A stretch of DNA of 64,000 nt from contig JASFMY010000001.1 in assembly GCA_050117315.1 (NCBI GenBank), positions 110,552-174,551 on the forward strand. The letters are read 5' to 3'. This document shows positions 24,114-31,730 of this stretch, piece after piece (within the stretch, counting starts at the first letter, position 1; each line of letters opens with the position of its first letter). Made by a program: the position numbers and the translations under genes. The notes beneath the pieces are model-generated. The model ran no database searches. It worked only from the letters and a program-made list of their open reading frames with translations, and was not told the DNA's origin. This DNA is from JANQIV01 sp050117315 (lineage in GTDB: Bacteria > Bacteroidota > Ignavibacteria > Ignavibacteriales > Melioribacteraceae).

Positions 24114-26116
24114 TATCTGGATAACCCGTAAGCTAATGAAAAGTTAAATGTTCTTCCTTCGGCAGGAAAACCTTCGTCATAATAATATAATTCGTCAAAG
24201 ATGTTATGAATTCCCGCTTTCACCGATATGTTTGCCAGTACAAAATATTCCGCATTAAGGTTAACAACCGTAAATGAAGGAGTTTTGTATAAACCATCGC
24301 TTGTACTGTAACTATTCGAGTGATAAATTACATTCAACATTGCATAGAATTGATTGATTTTTTCAGCTTTGATATAAGCAGTCAATTTGTTTTGCGGAAT
24401 ATCAACAAACTTTAACTCCGGGTTCGATACATTCTCTTGGTCTATATAGCTATAAGAAGCACCCATTGCAAAAATAGGATTGAACTTCCAGCCTGCATTT
24501 AGTTCAAACCCTCTAAATTCTGCTTCCCCCGTGTTTTGTAATTGATAAATTCCCGGTTCAACATCATTAACTTCCTGGATTGTATTGCTGATAAAATTAT
24601 AAAACCCGGCAACCGACCATTGAATTGATTCCGTACTTCCGTTATATCCTATTTCCGTATTTACAGAATGTTCGGATTCAAGGTCAGGATTAGGAAGCGC
24701 TTTTCCCATTTTATAGGAATACCTGTCTTTCATAGTTGCAAATCTCGACTTACGCGCAGCCGTTGCATATACAGAATGCCTCTCTTTGAGTCTGTAATAT
24801 AATCCCGCTTGAAAATTAAATGCATTGTCGTTAGGCGTGTCAAATTCAGAAATCAAATCGTCCGACGAAGAATACTCTTCAGCTTTTATACCGTAACGGG
24901 CGCAATACCCTGCACCGCCGATTAAGGTTATCTTCGGCGCAACATTCCATACGTCTTCAATTGCAAGCATAAGATTATTATCTTTAAAATTCACGGGCGT
25001 TTCACCTTCATTATATTCTTTATGATGATCATACTTTGAGTTAACCGCAAATTTCAATTCATTATCTTTTATTGAATAAATACTAAGTTCAACCGCACCG
25101 CCATATGACTTATCATCGTAAATACTTGTGAATGCAGATTTCTTCGTTTGCGTTGTATATGTGTTGTCGTCAAAACTTTTCAGCACATTATAATACTTAT
25201 CATAAAACAAACGTGTTTTGAGAATATAATTTTTCGATATGGTTGTTTTCGAATGGAAGTAGATACAGTCTTTGTCCCAATCGGGGTATTGCCAGTAACG
25301 TACTTTCGTATTCGGATTATTACCGAGATAAACCGGTACTCCTTTTTCCGAACGTACTCCGGAATAACCGGCTGAGTATTCATGTCCTTCTTTCGGCTGA
25401 AAGCCCGCCTTTATTTGATACTGAATATCTTTTGCGTAAGAATTGTCTCTTTTGTTATCGACTTCATTATCAACCGGGGAAAAGGAAGACGGCAAGGATA
25501 CAAAATCACGATCGATCGAACTAAAATTTCCTTGGAAATACCATGATTCCATCCTGCTTCCAAAGTTTAATGCAGTTTTATAACTATTCTTCCCTTCACC
25601 TGATAAACTGACGGCGGTTTGTATATTAGCCTCTAAATTAGCAGCAGGTTTTCCCGTAATAATGTTTATTGCACCGCCCATTGAATTTGCACCGTACAAC
25701 ATAGAGGAAAAACCTTTTGATACCGATATTTTAGAAACATTCGATGTCTGTAACCGCGCAAGATCAATGTACCCGTCATAAGGAACATACACAGGCATAC
25801 CGTCAATAAAAACGGGAACCTGGCGCAAATCATATCCCCGGATATAAACCATTGCTTCGTTTCTGGCGCCTACTGCAGATAGGCTAACCCCGGGTAGTAA
25901 ATCGAGTGCAGAAGAAATTGACTCTTTCTGAAATGCCTCAAGATCATGCGAGGTGATTTCGTCGGCAGGGTTTTCTTCTGCAGAATCTGTTATAAGAACT
26001 TCGCCTAATTCAAAAGTTCTTATCCATAAAGAATCTTTACTGTTCTGTTGCGCCTTAACACCGCAGACAAATAATAAAAACTGAACAACCATTAAAAATG
26101 AAATTCCTTTTTTCAT
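24113..26116 (-). CDS. TonB-dependent outer-membrane receptor
   Basis: The 667-residue protein has a signal peptide (MKKGISFLMVVQFLLFVCGV then KAQ) and a TonB-box-like VLITDSAEE. The plug domain holds LPGVSLSAVGARNEAMVYIR and GFSSMLYGANSMGGAINIIT at about 78-155. A 22-strand-type barrel follows, ending in an aromatic-rich last strand (FNFSLAYGLSR). The class includes BtuB and siderophore receptors; the barrel size is close to BtuB. In this operon it should bring the unknown ligand across the outer membrane. No riboswitch is visible in the 57-base gap before it. Confidence 0.9.
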   Translation of the reverse strand: MKKGISFLMVVQFLLFVCGVKAQQNSKDSLWIRTFELGEVLITDSAEENPADEITSHDLEAFQKESISSALDLLPGVSLSAVGARNEAMVYIRGYDLRQVPVFIDGMPVYVPYDGYIDLARLQTSNVSKISVSKGFSSMLYGANSMGGAINIITGKPAANLEANIQTAVSLSGEGKNSYKTALNFGSRMESWYFQGNFSSIDRDFVSLPSSFSPVDNEVDNKRDNSYAKDIQYQIKAGFQPKEGHEYSAGYSGVRSEKGVPVYLGNNPNTKVRYWQYPDWDKDCIYFHSKTTISKNYILKTRLFYDKYYNVLKSFDDNTYTTQTKKSAFTSIYDDKSYGGAVELSIYSIKDNELKFAVNSKYDHHKEYNEGETPVNFKDNNLMLAIEDVWNVAPKITLIGGAGYCARYGIKAEEYSSSDDLISEFDTPNDNAFNFQAGLYYRLKERHSVYATAARKSRFATMKDRYSYKMGKALPNPDLESEHSVNTEIGYNGSTESIQWSVAGFYNFISNTIQEVNDVEPGIYQLQNTGEAEFRGFELNAGWKFNPIFAMGASYSYIDQENVSNPELKFVDIPQNKLTAYIKAEKINQFYAMLNVIYHSNSYSTSDGLYKTPSFTVVNLNAEYFVLANISVKAGIHNIFDELYYYDEGFPAEGRTFNFSLAYGLSR

Positions 26117-26173
26117 AACATTCTCCGTTATATAATTAGATGAATAACGCTTTGTAAAAAATTTTCCATTTTA

Positions 26174-26968
26174 TTAATTCTCAATTACAAATGGTTTTCT
26201 CTGCATCTTTGTTCTTTCCGTTATCGTTGCATCAACATATTTACCGATGAAATACGTGAACGGCATTACCATTTCTTTCTTTTCAGTCTCCTTCACAATT
26301 GTATCCAGCGTTGCAACAGCGCAATCTTCGTCGGGTAATGACGCCATTCCGACTACAACAGCCGGTATTGTTCCGGGAACACCCCGGCTTTTTAATACTT
26401 CCGTTATTTTGTCAAAATTATCGTCCGCCATGTAAAGGACTAGGGTAGCACCTACTTTAAGCAGTTTTGCCATTTCTCCAACCTGGTAATATTCATCACG
26501 GATGTCGAAGCCTATGTAATACATCACTAGATCGGTTTCGTCTTTTTCGGAAATTTTTACTCCATATAAATTTGCGGCAGCCGCTCCCGCAGTCAACCCG
26601 GGAATAACGTCAAAAGGAATGCCCCGTTTTATCAGCATAACTGTCTCGCGACCACCGCTGCCGTACATAAAGGCATCGCCGGCTTTAAGCCTAACAACCT
26701 TTTTGCCTTGTTTATAATATTTTTCGAGGTGGTCAATAACATTAGTATCATGTAATTTCAGGTCTTCTCTCGGGGCATCATGTTGTTTAGACAAAAAGAC
26801 AACTTCCGCATCATCGCGCTTTACATTTAAAACATAATGAGCGGGCATACAGTCATATAAAATTATGTCTGCGGAGCTTATCGCCTTATGCGCTCTTACA
26901 GTCAATAGTTCCGGGTCTCCCGGTCCGGTTCCGACAATTAGAATCGGATGCAATTCTTGTTTTTCCAT
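26174..26968 (-). CDS. Divergent SUMT-like tetrapyrrole methylase
   Basis: This 264-residue protein has the tetrapyrrole-methylase fold: start ILIVGTGPGDPELLTVRAHK (the GxGPGD SAM loop at about 12-18), SADIILYDCMPAHYVLNVKR, VVRLKAGDAFMYGSGGRETV and FDVIPGLTAGAAAANLYGV. Uroporphyrinogen-III methyltransferases have V-R-L-K-G-G-D-P-F at the third motif; here G and P are both replaced by A, so the substrate pocket may differ. It has no UroS or siroheme partner next to it. Its place between a ModE-type regulator and a TonB receptor suggests a modified tetrapyrrole or metallophore instead of general siroheme synthesis. Confidence 0.75.
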   Translation of the reverse strand: MEKQELHPILIVGTGPGDPELLTVRAHKAISSADIILYDCMPAHYVLNVKRDDAEVVFLSKQHDAPREDLKLHDTNVIDHLEKYYKQGKKVVRLKAGDAFMYGSGGRETVMLIKRGIPFDVIPGLTAGAAAANLYGVKISEKDETDLVMYYIGFDIRDEYYQVGEMAKLLKVGATLVLYMADDNFDKITEVLKSRGVPGTIPAVVVGMASLPDEDCAVATLDTIVKETEKKEMVMPFTYFIGKYVDATITERTKMQRKPFVIEN

Positions 26969-27013
26969 AATAATCTCTCTTAACCGTTATACAATAACAT
27001 GAATAATGCATGG

Positions 27014-27364
27014 CTAAAAAAAACAGAGCCACAATTTTTCCGATAATTCTTCTTGAAACTTGTTATGCTCTTCAATTAATTTTTCGAATTCGGTTACCGC
27101 TTTTTTCCCGTACTTAGTTAGCTGCGCCCCGCCTCCGCTGGCTCCCCCGCGTTTTCTAACGACCATCGGCAAAGGAGAAAGTTCATTTATTTCTTTTATA
27201 AAATGCCAGGCTTGCTGATACGACATCTGCATAGCCTTTGATGCCGCATTAATGGAACCTTTTTGATCAATTAATTTCAACAATGTAATTCTCTTCAAAT
27301 TCAAGAAACATTCACCGTGTTTTTCTATTTCAAAACCGCCGCTAACTTTAAAAGGGTGTTTCAC
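27014..27364 (-). CDS. ModE-type winged-helix regulator lacking the molybdate-binding domain
   Basis: This 116-residue LysR-type winged helix is as in the N-terminal half of ModE: ITLLKLIDQKGSINAASKAM then SYQQAWHFIKEINEL, and the wing VRKRGGASGGGAQLTKYGKK. The C-terminal molbindin repeats that sense molybdate in E. coli ModE are missing, as in many short ModE-like proteins. It is the first gene of a nine-gene operon and follows modC by 286 bases. A direct role in controlling its operon or the mod/nif genes is likely; how it senses Mo is not visible. Confidence 0.82.
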   Translation of the reverse strand: MKHPFKVSGGFEIEKHGECFLNLKRITLLKLIDQKGSINAASKAMQMSYQQAWHFIKEINELSPLPMVVRKRGGASGGGAQLTKYGKKAVTEFEKLIEEHNKFQEELSEKLWLCFF

Positions 27365-27432
27365 TTTTTCTAAACTTCATTTATTTATTCTTAGTATTAT
27401 GTCAACAATGAAGTATCGTAAACTCCAGGATT

Positions 27433-27580
27433 GTCATTTCGAAGGAACGTTTTGTGTGACTGTCCCAAGGACTCCTTCGGAGAGAAATCTTTATCAGTAA
27501 GGGGTTTAGATTTCTCACCCCGACAATCCGCCGCGAACGTCGGGGATTCGAAATGACATCACAAATGTGACACGTCGCTA
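27433..27580. repeat. Family-2 palindromic element between modC and the ModE-type gene
   Basis: GTCATTTCGAAGGAACG at the left and ATTCGAAATGAC at the right form the terminal inverted repeats. The inside carries GACTCCTTCGGAGAGAAATC, CTCACCCCGACAATCCGCCG and CGAACGTCGGGG. It closely matches 16131-16270, about 11 kb away, so two copies flank the whole ModE-led operon. It fills most of the 286-base gap where the operon's promoter should be. Confidence 0.7.
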
Positions 27581-27650
27581 GGTTTTAACAAATGCTTCAA
27601 CTAATCACATTAAAAGATGACAACAACTTTTTCTATGTTGTCAAATGGCA

Positions 27651-28409
27651 TCAATTTCTTGATATGAAATTAGAATAAACCATGTCCGCCGGGACTTCAA
27701 TCCTTGCCGGCTGACTGTGTAAACTCTTAAGCTGATGCGTCGTTTTTTTTATTATTTCGTTTTCATTTATTAGAACAGATGAATTCCCGCTGCAATCGAT
27801 ATTTAGAATTACATCCGAGAGTTTATTCAATTCATTTAAATCATGGCTTACAAAAAATATTTTTGTATTGGTAGTTTCTTTAATTTTATACAGGTAACAG
27901 TACATCGAATCTTTGCAATAAAAATCGAGTGACGAGAAGGGTTCATCCATTAATAAAATTTTGGGATCGCGTGCAAGCGCCCGGGCTATTGCAACTCTCT
28001 GTTTTTGTCCGCCGGAAAGTTTGTTCGGCAGCAAATCACGGTATTTCTGCAGATGCATAATTTCAATAAGGTATTCAGCTTTTTGTTTTGATGAATCGGC
28101 ATATAAAATATTCTCAAGAACTGTTTTATTCGGGAATACTGTATAATTCTGAAATACAAACCCGATATCGCGCTTATGTGTTTTTATGTTTATTTTATTT
28201 TCACTGTCGTACCATGTATTGCCGTCAATATTGAGCCTGCCGGAATCCGGGTTTGTCAGCCCGGCAAGCATTCTTAAAAATGTAGTTTTGCCGGAGCCCG
28301 ACCTGCCGAAAATCCCGATTACTTTTTCACTTCCGATATCAGTTTTAATATTGAGAAGTGTTCTGCCGCCGTCTGTAAAGATATTTTTTTTAAGGTCAAC
28401 CGAAATCAT
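27651..28409 (-). CDS. modC: ModC molybdate ABC transporter ATPase, short form
   Basis: The 252-residue ATPase has Walker A GRSGSGKTTFL at about 33-43, signature LSGGQKQRVAIARALARDPK, Walker B ILLMDEPFSSLD and H-loop VSHDLNEL. It overlaps the end of modB by 14 bases, as in many mod operons. Typical ModC has about 350 residues with a C-terminal TOBE domain for molybdate regulation; here only about 40 residues follow the ATPase core, so that domain is missing. Confidence 0.9.
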   Translation of the reverse strand: MISVDLKKNIFTDGGRTLLNIKTDIGSEKVIGIFGRSGSGKTTFLRMLAGLTNPDSGRLNIDGNTWYDSENKINIKTHKRDIGFVFQNYTVFPNKTVLENILYADSSKQKAEYLIEIMHLQKYRDLLPNKLSGGQKQRVAIARALARDPKILLMDEPFSSLDFYCKDSMYCYLYKIKETTNTKIFFVSHDLNELNKLSDVILNIDCSGNSSVLINENEIIKKTTHQLKSLHSQPARIEVPADMVYSNFISRN

Positions 28410-29076
28410 AACTCACTTCCCTTTTCATTTTGCCGTTAAGCGCCAGTATTAAAATTATTATTAAAAGGCTTATACCAACCAATACAAGTGAATAAATATG
28501 TGCGGATGCATAGTCGAGTTCTTCAACTTTTTCAAATAATGCGATTGATAAAACTTTTGTTTCGCCGGGGATATTGCCGCCGACCATGAGCACAACACCA
28601 AACTCTCCCATTGTATGCGCAAATGTTGTTAAGGCGCCAAGCGCAAGGTAGCTCTTGATATTAGGCAGAATTATATGAAATAAAGTCTGCAGTTTTGATT
28701 TGCCGAGCGTGTAAGAAGCTTCAACTAATGATTGGTCAATATTTTCAAAACCGTTTTTTATTGGAAGCAGCATTAAGGGAAATGAAAATACGCACGAAGC
28801 TAAAACCATACCCCAGAAATTAAAGACAAAACGTACACCGAGAGAATCTTCCAGGAACCCGCCGATAAAGTTATAAGGACTGAAGAGAAGCAACATATAA
28901 AAGCCCAGTACTGTCGGGGGAAGAACCATGGGCAGAAACGACAACGCATCAAGAAGGTTCCTGTAATGTTTGTTCAGCGAAGTTAACAGCGATGCCGCAG
29001 GCAGACAAAACACGAACAGTAATACCGTTGTTACCGCAGAAAGTTTTAAGGACAATATAACCGGTACAAGTTCCAT
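28396..29076 (-). CDS. modB: ModB molybdate ABC transporter permease
   Basis: This 226-residue inner-membrane permease has about five to six helices. It has the typical FLPMVLPPTVLGFYMLLLFS in the first third, and the ATPase-contact loop EASYTLGKSKLQTLFHIILP (EAA-type motif) around 139-158. It starts 3 bases after the stop of modA and overlaps modC. Confidence 0.92.
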   Translation of the reverse strand: MELVPVILSLKLSAVTTVLLFVFCLPAASLLTSLNKHYRNLLDALSFLPMVLPPTVLGFYMLLLFSPYNFIGGFLEDSLGVRFVFNFWGMVLASCVFSFPLMLLPIKNGFENIDQSLVEASYTLGKSKLQTLFHIILPNIKSYLALGALTTFAHTMGEFGVVLMVGGNIPGETKVLSIALFEKVEELDYASAHIYSLVLVGISLLIIILILALNGKMKREVSYDFG

Positions 29077-29079
29077 AGT

Positions 29080-29853
29080 TTAGAACGTGTATCCTTTTTT
29101 TATCATTATTTTTTTAGCTTCATCCGATTGGATGTAATCGTATAGTTTAACTACTTCGGCAGATTCATCGTTTAATATTATCATTGCCTGTTTTATAGGG
29201 CTGTATAATGAAGTATCTACTTCTACCCAGTGTTTGCCTTCAATAAATTCACCCGTCGTATTGCCCTGGTAAATCAGCGACTTGCTGATAAACCCGATAT
29301 CCGCAGCAAGGCTTATATGCTGGAAAGTCTGTATTATGTTTTCTCCGTAAACATATTTACTTGTGTCGATTTCAATCCCGGCGTTTTTAATTGCTTCGAT
29401 TGATGCGGCGCCGTAGGGGGCAAGCTTCGGATTCGCGATCGCAATGTGTTTAATGCTTTCGTCATTTATCGAACTTAAATCCGGACTGAGTTTAATATCC
29501 TGTTTGGTGAATAAAACGAGTGAACCGAAAGCGTATGTTACCGGCTTGCTTTTAGTAAATCCCTTTTCATAAAGAATTTCCGGCTTAGCTAAATCAGCCG
29601 AAAGGAAAATATCAAAGTCCGCGCCGTTTAATATCTGTCCCGTTAATTTCCCGCTTGATCCATGGACAATTTTTATACCGGCATCAGGTACATGCACTTT
29701 AAAACTGTCAACAATTTCTTTCATTGTTGAAGCAAAGTTTGCAGCAACGGCAACTTGAATATCCTTTTTGTTATCACTGCATGAAAAAACCACCAAAATT
29801 AAAATGAGTAATTTCAGCAGGCTTGGTTTTAATATGTAATTGTGTTTGTTCAT
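29080..29853 (-). CDS. modA: ModA molybdate-binding lipoprotein
   Basis: This 257-residue protein has a lipoprotein signal peptide (LLILILVVFSC, cysteine at about 25) and the ModA start IQVAVAANFASTMKEIVDSF. Further ModA features are VHGSSGKLTGQILNGADFDI, ADLAKPEILYEKGF and the late segment SLAADIGFISKSLIYQG. Family members bind molybdate or tungstate through serine hydroxyls and backbone amides; S in HGSSGK is one such position. It follows the nif ferredoxin by 149 bases that hold a palindromic repeat. Confidence 0.92.
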   Translation of the reverse strand: MNKHNYILKPSLLKLLILILVVFSCSDNKKDIQVAVAANFASTMKEIVDSFKVHVPDAGIKIVHGSSGKLTGQILNGADFDIFLSADLAKPEILYEKGFTKSKPVTYAFGSLVLFTKQDIKLSPDLSSINDESIKHIAIANPKLAPYGAASIEAIKNAGIEIDTSKYVYGENIIQTFQHISLAADIGFISKSLIYQGNTTGEFIEGKHWVEVDTSLYSPIKQAMIILNDESAEVVKLYDYIQSDEAKKIMIKKGYTF

Positions 29854-29883
29854 GTTATTTTTTTAGTTTAATTGTTCGTGTCT

Positions 29884-29980
29884 GTCATTGCGAATCCCGA
29901 TTTATCGGGGTGAAGCAATCTCACATTTAGTGCATGTTAGAATTTTGAGATCACTTCGTCACTACGTTCCTCGCAATGAC
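29884..29980. repeat. GTCATTGCGA inverted-repeat element between the nif ferredoxin and modA
   Basis: The ends GTCATTGCGA (29884-29893) and TCGCAATGAC (29971-29980) are perfect inverted repeats. Inside are GAATCCCGATTTATCGGGGT and GAAGCAATCTC, and ATCACTTCGTCACTACGTTC at the right. This repeat type is common between genes in this bacterial group. A left half also occurs at 7371. Confidence 0.75.
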
Positions 29981-30002
29981 AACGTGTATGATTATAGATT
30001 TT

Positions 30003-30311
30003 TTAGCTAATTAGATATTCTTCCGCAACTGTATCATTTTCAAGCGCATCGAGTATTTCATCTATTTTTTCTTCATCGTTAATTTCACCGTACCAGATAT
30101 TCTGCGGGTAAATTACCATTACAGGCGACTTATCACATGCACGTAAACAACCGGTGCTTGATACTACTACACCATCCAGACCGCGGTCTAAAATTTCATT
30201 TTCAAGATATTGCAGGTTATCAACTGCGCCTTTTTTTGCACATCCGCCTTGTGCTTCACCCGATACACGGAAACCGGCGCAAACAAATATGTGTTTTTTT
30301 GGTTTTTCCAT
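30003..30311 (-). CDS. Thioredoxin-like [2Fe-2S] ferredoxin of the nif operon
   Basis: This 102-residue thioredoxin-fold ferredoxin has cysteines at about 11, 24, 55 and 59 (FVCAGFRVS, GGCAKKG, TGCLRACD). It is like the clostridial/Aquifex [2Fe-2S] proteins. In C. pasteurianum and Azotobacter such ferredoxins are found with nitrogenase and interact with the MoFe protein; that is known for the family, while the role here is inferred from position after nifB. It has no signal peptide. Confidence 0.85.
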   Translation of the reverse strand: MEKPKKHIFVCAGFRVSGEAQGGCAKKGAVDNLQYLENEILDRGLDGVVVSSTGCLRACDKSPVMVIYPQNIWYGEINDEEKIDEILDALENDTVAEEYLIS

Positions 30312-30370
30312 TTTTAACTCCTATTGAATTTTATTTTACTCTTAGTTTTTCTAATCTCTTCTTACTCTTA

Positions 30371-30425
30371 TTCTTAATCATAATCTCTCTTTGAGTAAGA
30401 TTAAGAGTAAGATTATGATTAAGAA
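30371..30425. repeat. Perfect 15-bp inverted repeat between nifB and the ferredoxin gene
   Basis: TTCTTAATCATAATC at 30371-30385 and its complement at 30411-30425 enclose 25 bases, in which TTAAGAGTAAG and CTTACTCTTA nearby could pair in an alternative fold. A related arrangement (CTTCTTAATC and GATTAAGAAG) occurs at 57026-57071. It may attenuate transcription between nifB and the downstream genes. Confidence 0.5.
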
Positions 30426-30437
30426 AGTTATGATGAT

Positions 30438-31721
30438 TTACCCGCATCCCATGGCGCTGCCGGAACAGGATTCACCGCATCTGGCCATTTTTCTTTTTAT
30501 TAAATGATTGATGTTCTCTTTATTATAAATTGAGCCGATTACATTTTCTACAAGCCCTTCAACAACGCGGTATTTTAATCCCCTATTGTCAAATACTTTT
30601 CTCGGGTTTCCGCCGATCCCGTTTACCAGCAGGTAACTGCAGTCGGATAAAACATCACAAATTTTTTCCCACCTATTGTTGCCCGTACCTGCTTGCGGAG
30701 TATCCCGGACATCAACCAGTTTTATATCGCCGTTTTCTTTACCGTAAATCCAGAGCTTTTCTGCTTCACCCAGGTGCTGGTTAATTAAAACTCCTTCGCG
30801 TGTTGTGCATGCTATAAAAGGTTTCTCTTCCGTCGGGATGTCCATTTTCTCCTCCACCGGTTTTGCCCGCGAACAGCTTCTTAATTGTTCTAAAAATTCC
30901 ATACCAGTTCTTTCGCCGATTAAACCGACATCATCAGCCCTGCATCTTGCGCAGTGACTCATTTGAGGCAGATATTTTTTGGATTCGCTTTTAACTTTTT
31001 TAACCATTCCCGGAGGCGGTGCATCTAGGTTTTCAAACACCGTACCCGGGTTTTTGTAGTAAGGAATAATGTTAAATATATCTACTCCCATTTCAGCCAT
31101 CTTTTCGGCTATCTCTGGTATGTGTTCGTCGTTTATGCCCGGCAGTAATATTGAGTTTATCTTTACCGTCATTCCAAACTCTTTCAATTTTTTAACCGAG
31201 GCCAATTGATTTTCAAGGAGAATTTCAGCCGCTTCATCCCCACGTCTTACGCGCTTGCCGTATCTTACCCATGAATAAACTTTCTTAATCATTTCTTTAT
31301 TAATGCCGTTTATTGTAATCGTTACGTGGCTTACATTATAGCTCGAAAGCTTTTCGATATACGGAAGCAAGTTTAAGCCGTTTGTGGCCAGGCATAATAA
31401 AAGATCGGGAAATTCTTCGCGGATTAACCTCAGGGTTTCCATTGTTTCAACCGGGTTGGCAAAAGGGTCGCCGGGACCTGCAATGCCTACAACGGAAATA
31501 TTTTTTTTCTGCTCCATAACCTTTTTAAGATACATTAAGGCCTGGTAGGGCAGCAATATTCCGCTCGTTACACCGGGACGGCTTTCGTTTACGCAGTCGA
31601 ATTTCCTGTTGCAGAAATTGCATTGTATATTGCAGCGGGGTGCAACAGGTAAATGTATGCGCGCGTGAGTATGCCTCTTTTTGTCGTTAAAACACGGATG
31701 ATTATTTATATCGAAACTCAT
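30438..31721 (-). CDS. nifB: NifB, radical SAM FeMo-cofactor precursor synthase with NifX-like tail
   Basis: The 427-residue enzyme makes NifB-co from two 4Fe-4S clusters. The radical SAM motif is C30-x3-C34-x2-C37 in APRCNIQCNFCNRKFDCVNE, with the family's extra ligand cysteines (C10 in NHPC, C43). GIAGPGDPFANPVETMETLR is the GGE-like region. From about 290 there is a NifX/NafY-like domain (IACTTREGVLINQHLGEAEK) as in the longer NifB proteins. It ends in a Cys-Gly-rich tail (CGESCSGSAMGCG). It starts 9 bases after nifN. Confidence 0.95.
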   Translation of the reverse strand: MSFDINNHPCFNDKKRHTHARIHLPVAPRCNIQCNFCNRKFDCVNESRPGVTSGILLPYQALMYLKKVMEQKKNISVVGIAGPGDPFANPVETMETLRLIREEFPDLLLCLATNGLNLLPYIEKLSSYNVSHVTITINGINKEMIKKVYSWVRYGKRVRRGDEAAEILLENQLASVKKLKEFGMTVKINSILLPGINDEHIPEIAEKMAEMGVDIFNIIPYYKNPGTVFENLDAPPPGMVKKVKSESKKYLPQMSHCARCRADDVGLIGERTGMEFLEQLRSCSRAKPVEEKMDIPTEEKPFIACTTREGVLINQHLGEAEKLWIYGKENGDIKLVDVRDTPQAGTGNNRWEKICDVLSDCSYLLVNGIGGNPRKVFDNRGLKYRVVEGLVENVIGSIYNKENINHLIKRKMARCGESCSGSAMGCG

Positions 31722-31730
31722 ATTAACCTC

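Noticed and set aside
26117..27013. Cobalamin or molybdenum-cofactor riboswitch in the ModE-led operon
   Set aside because: The gaps before the TonB receptor and the methylase are only 57 and 45 bases, too short, and no B12-box-like sequence is seen.
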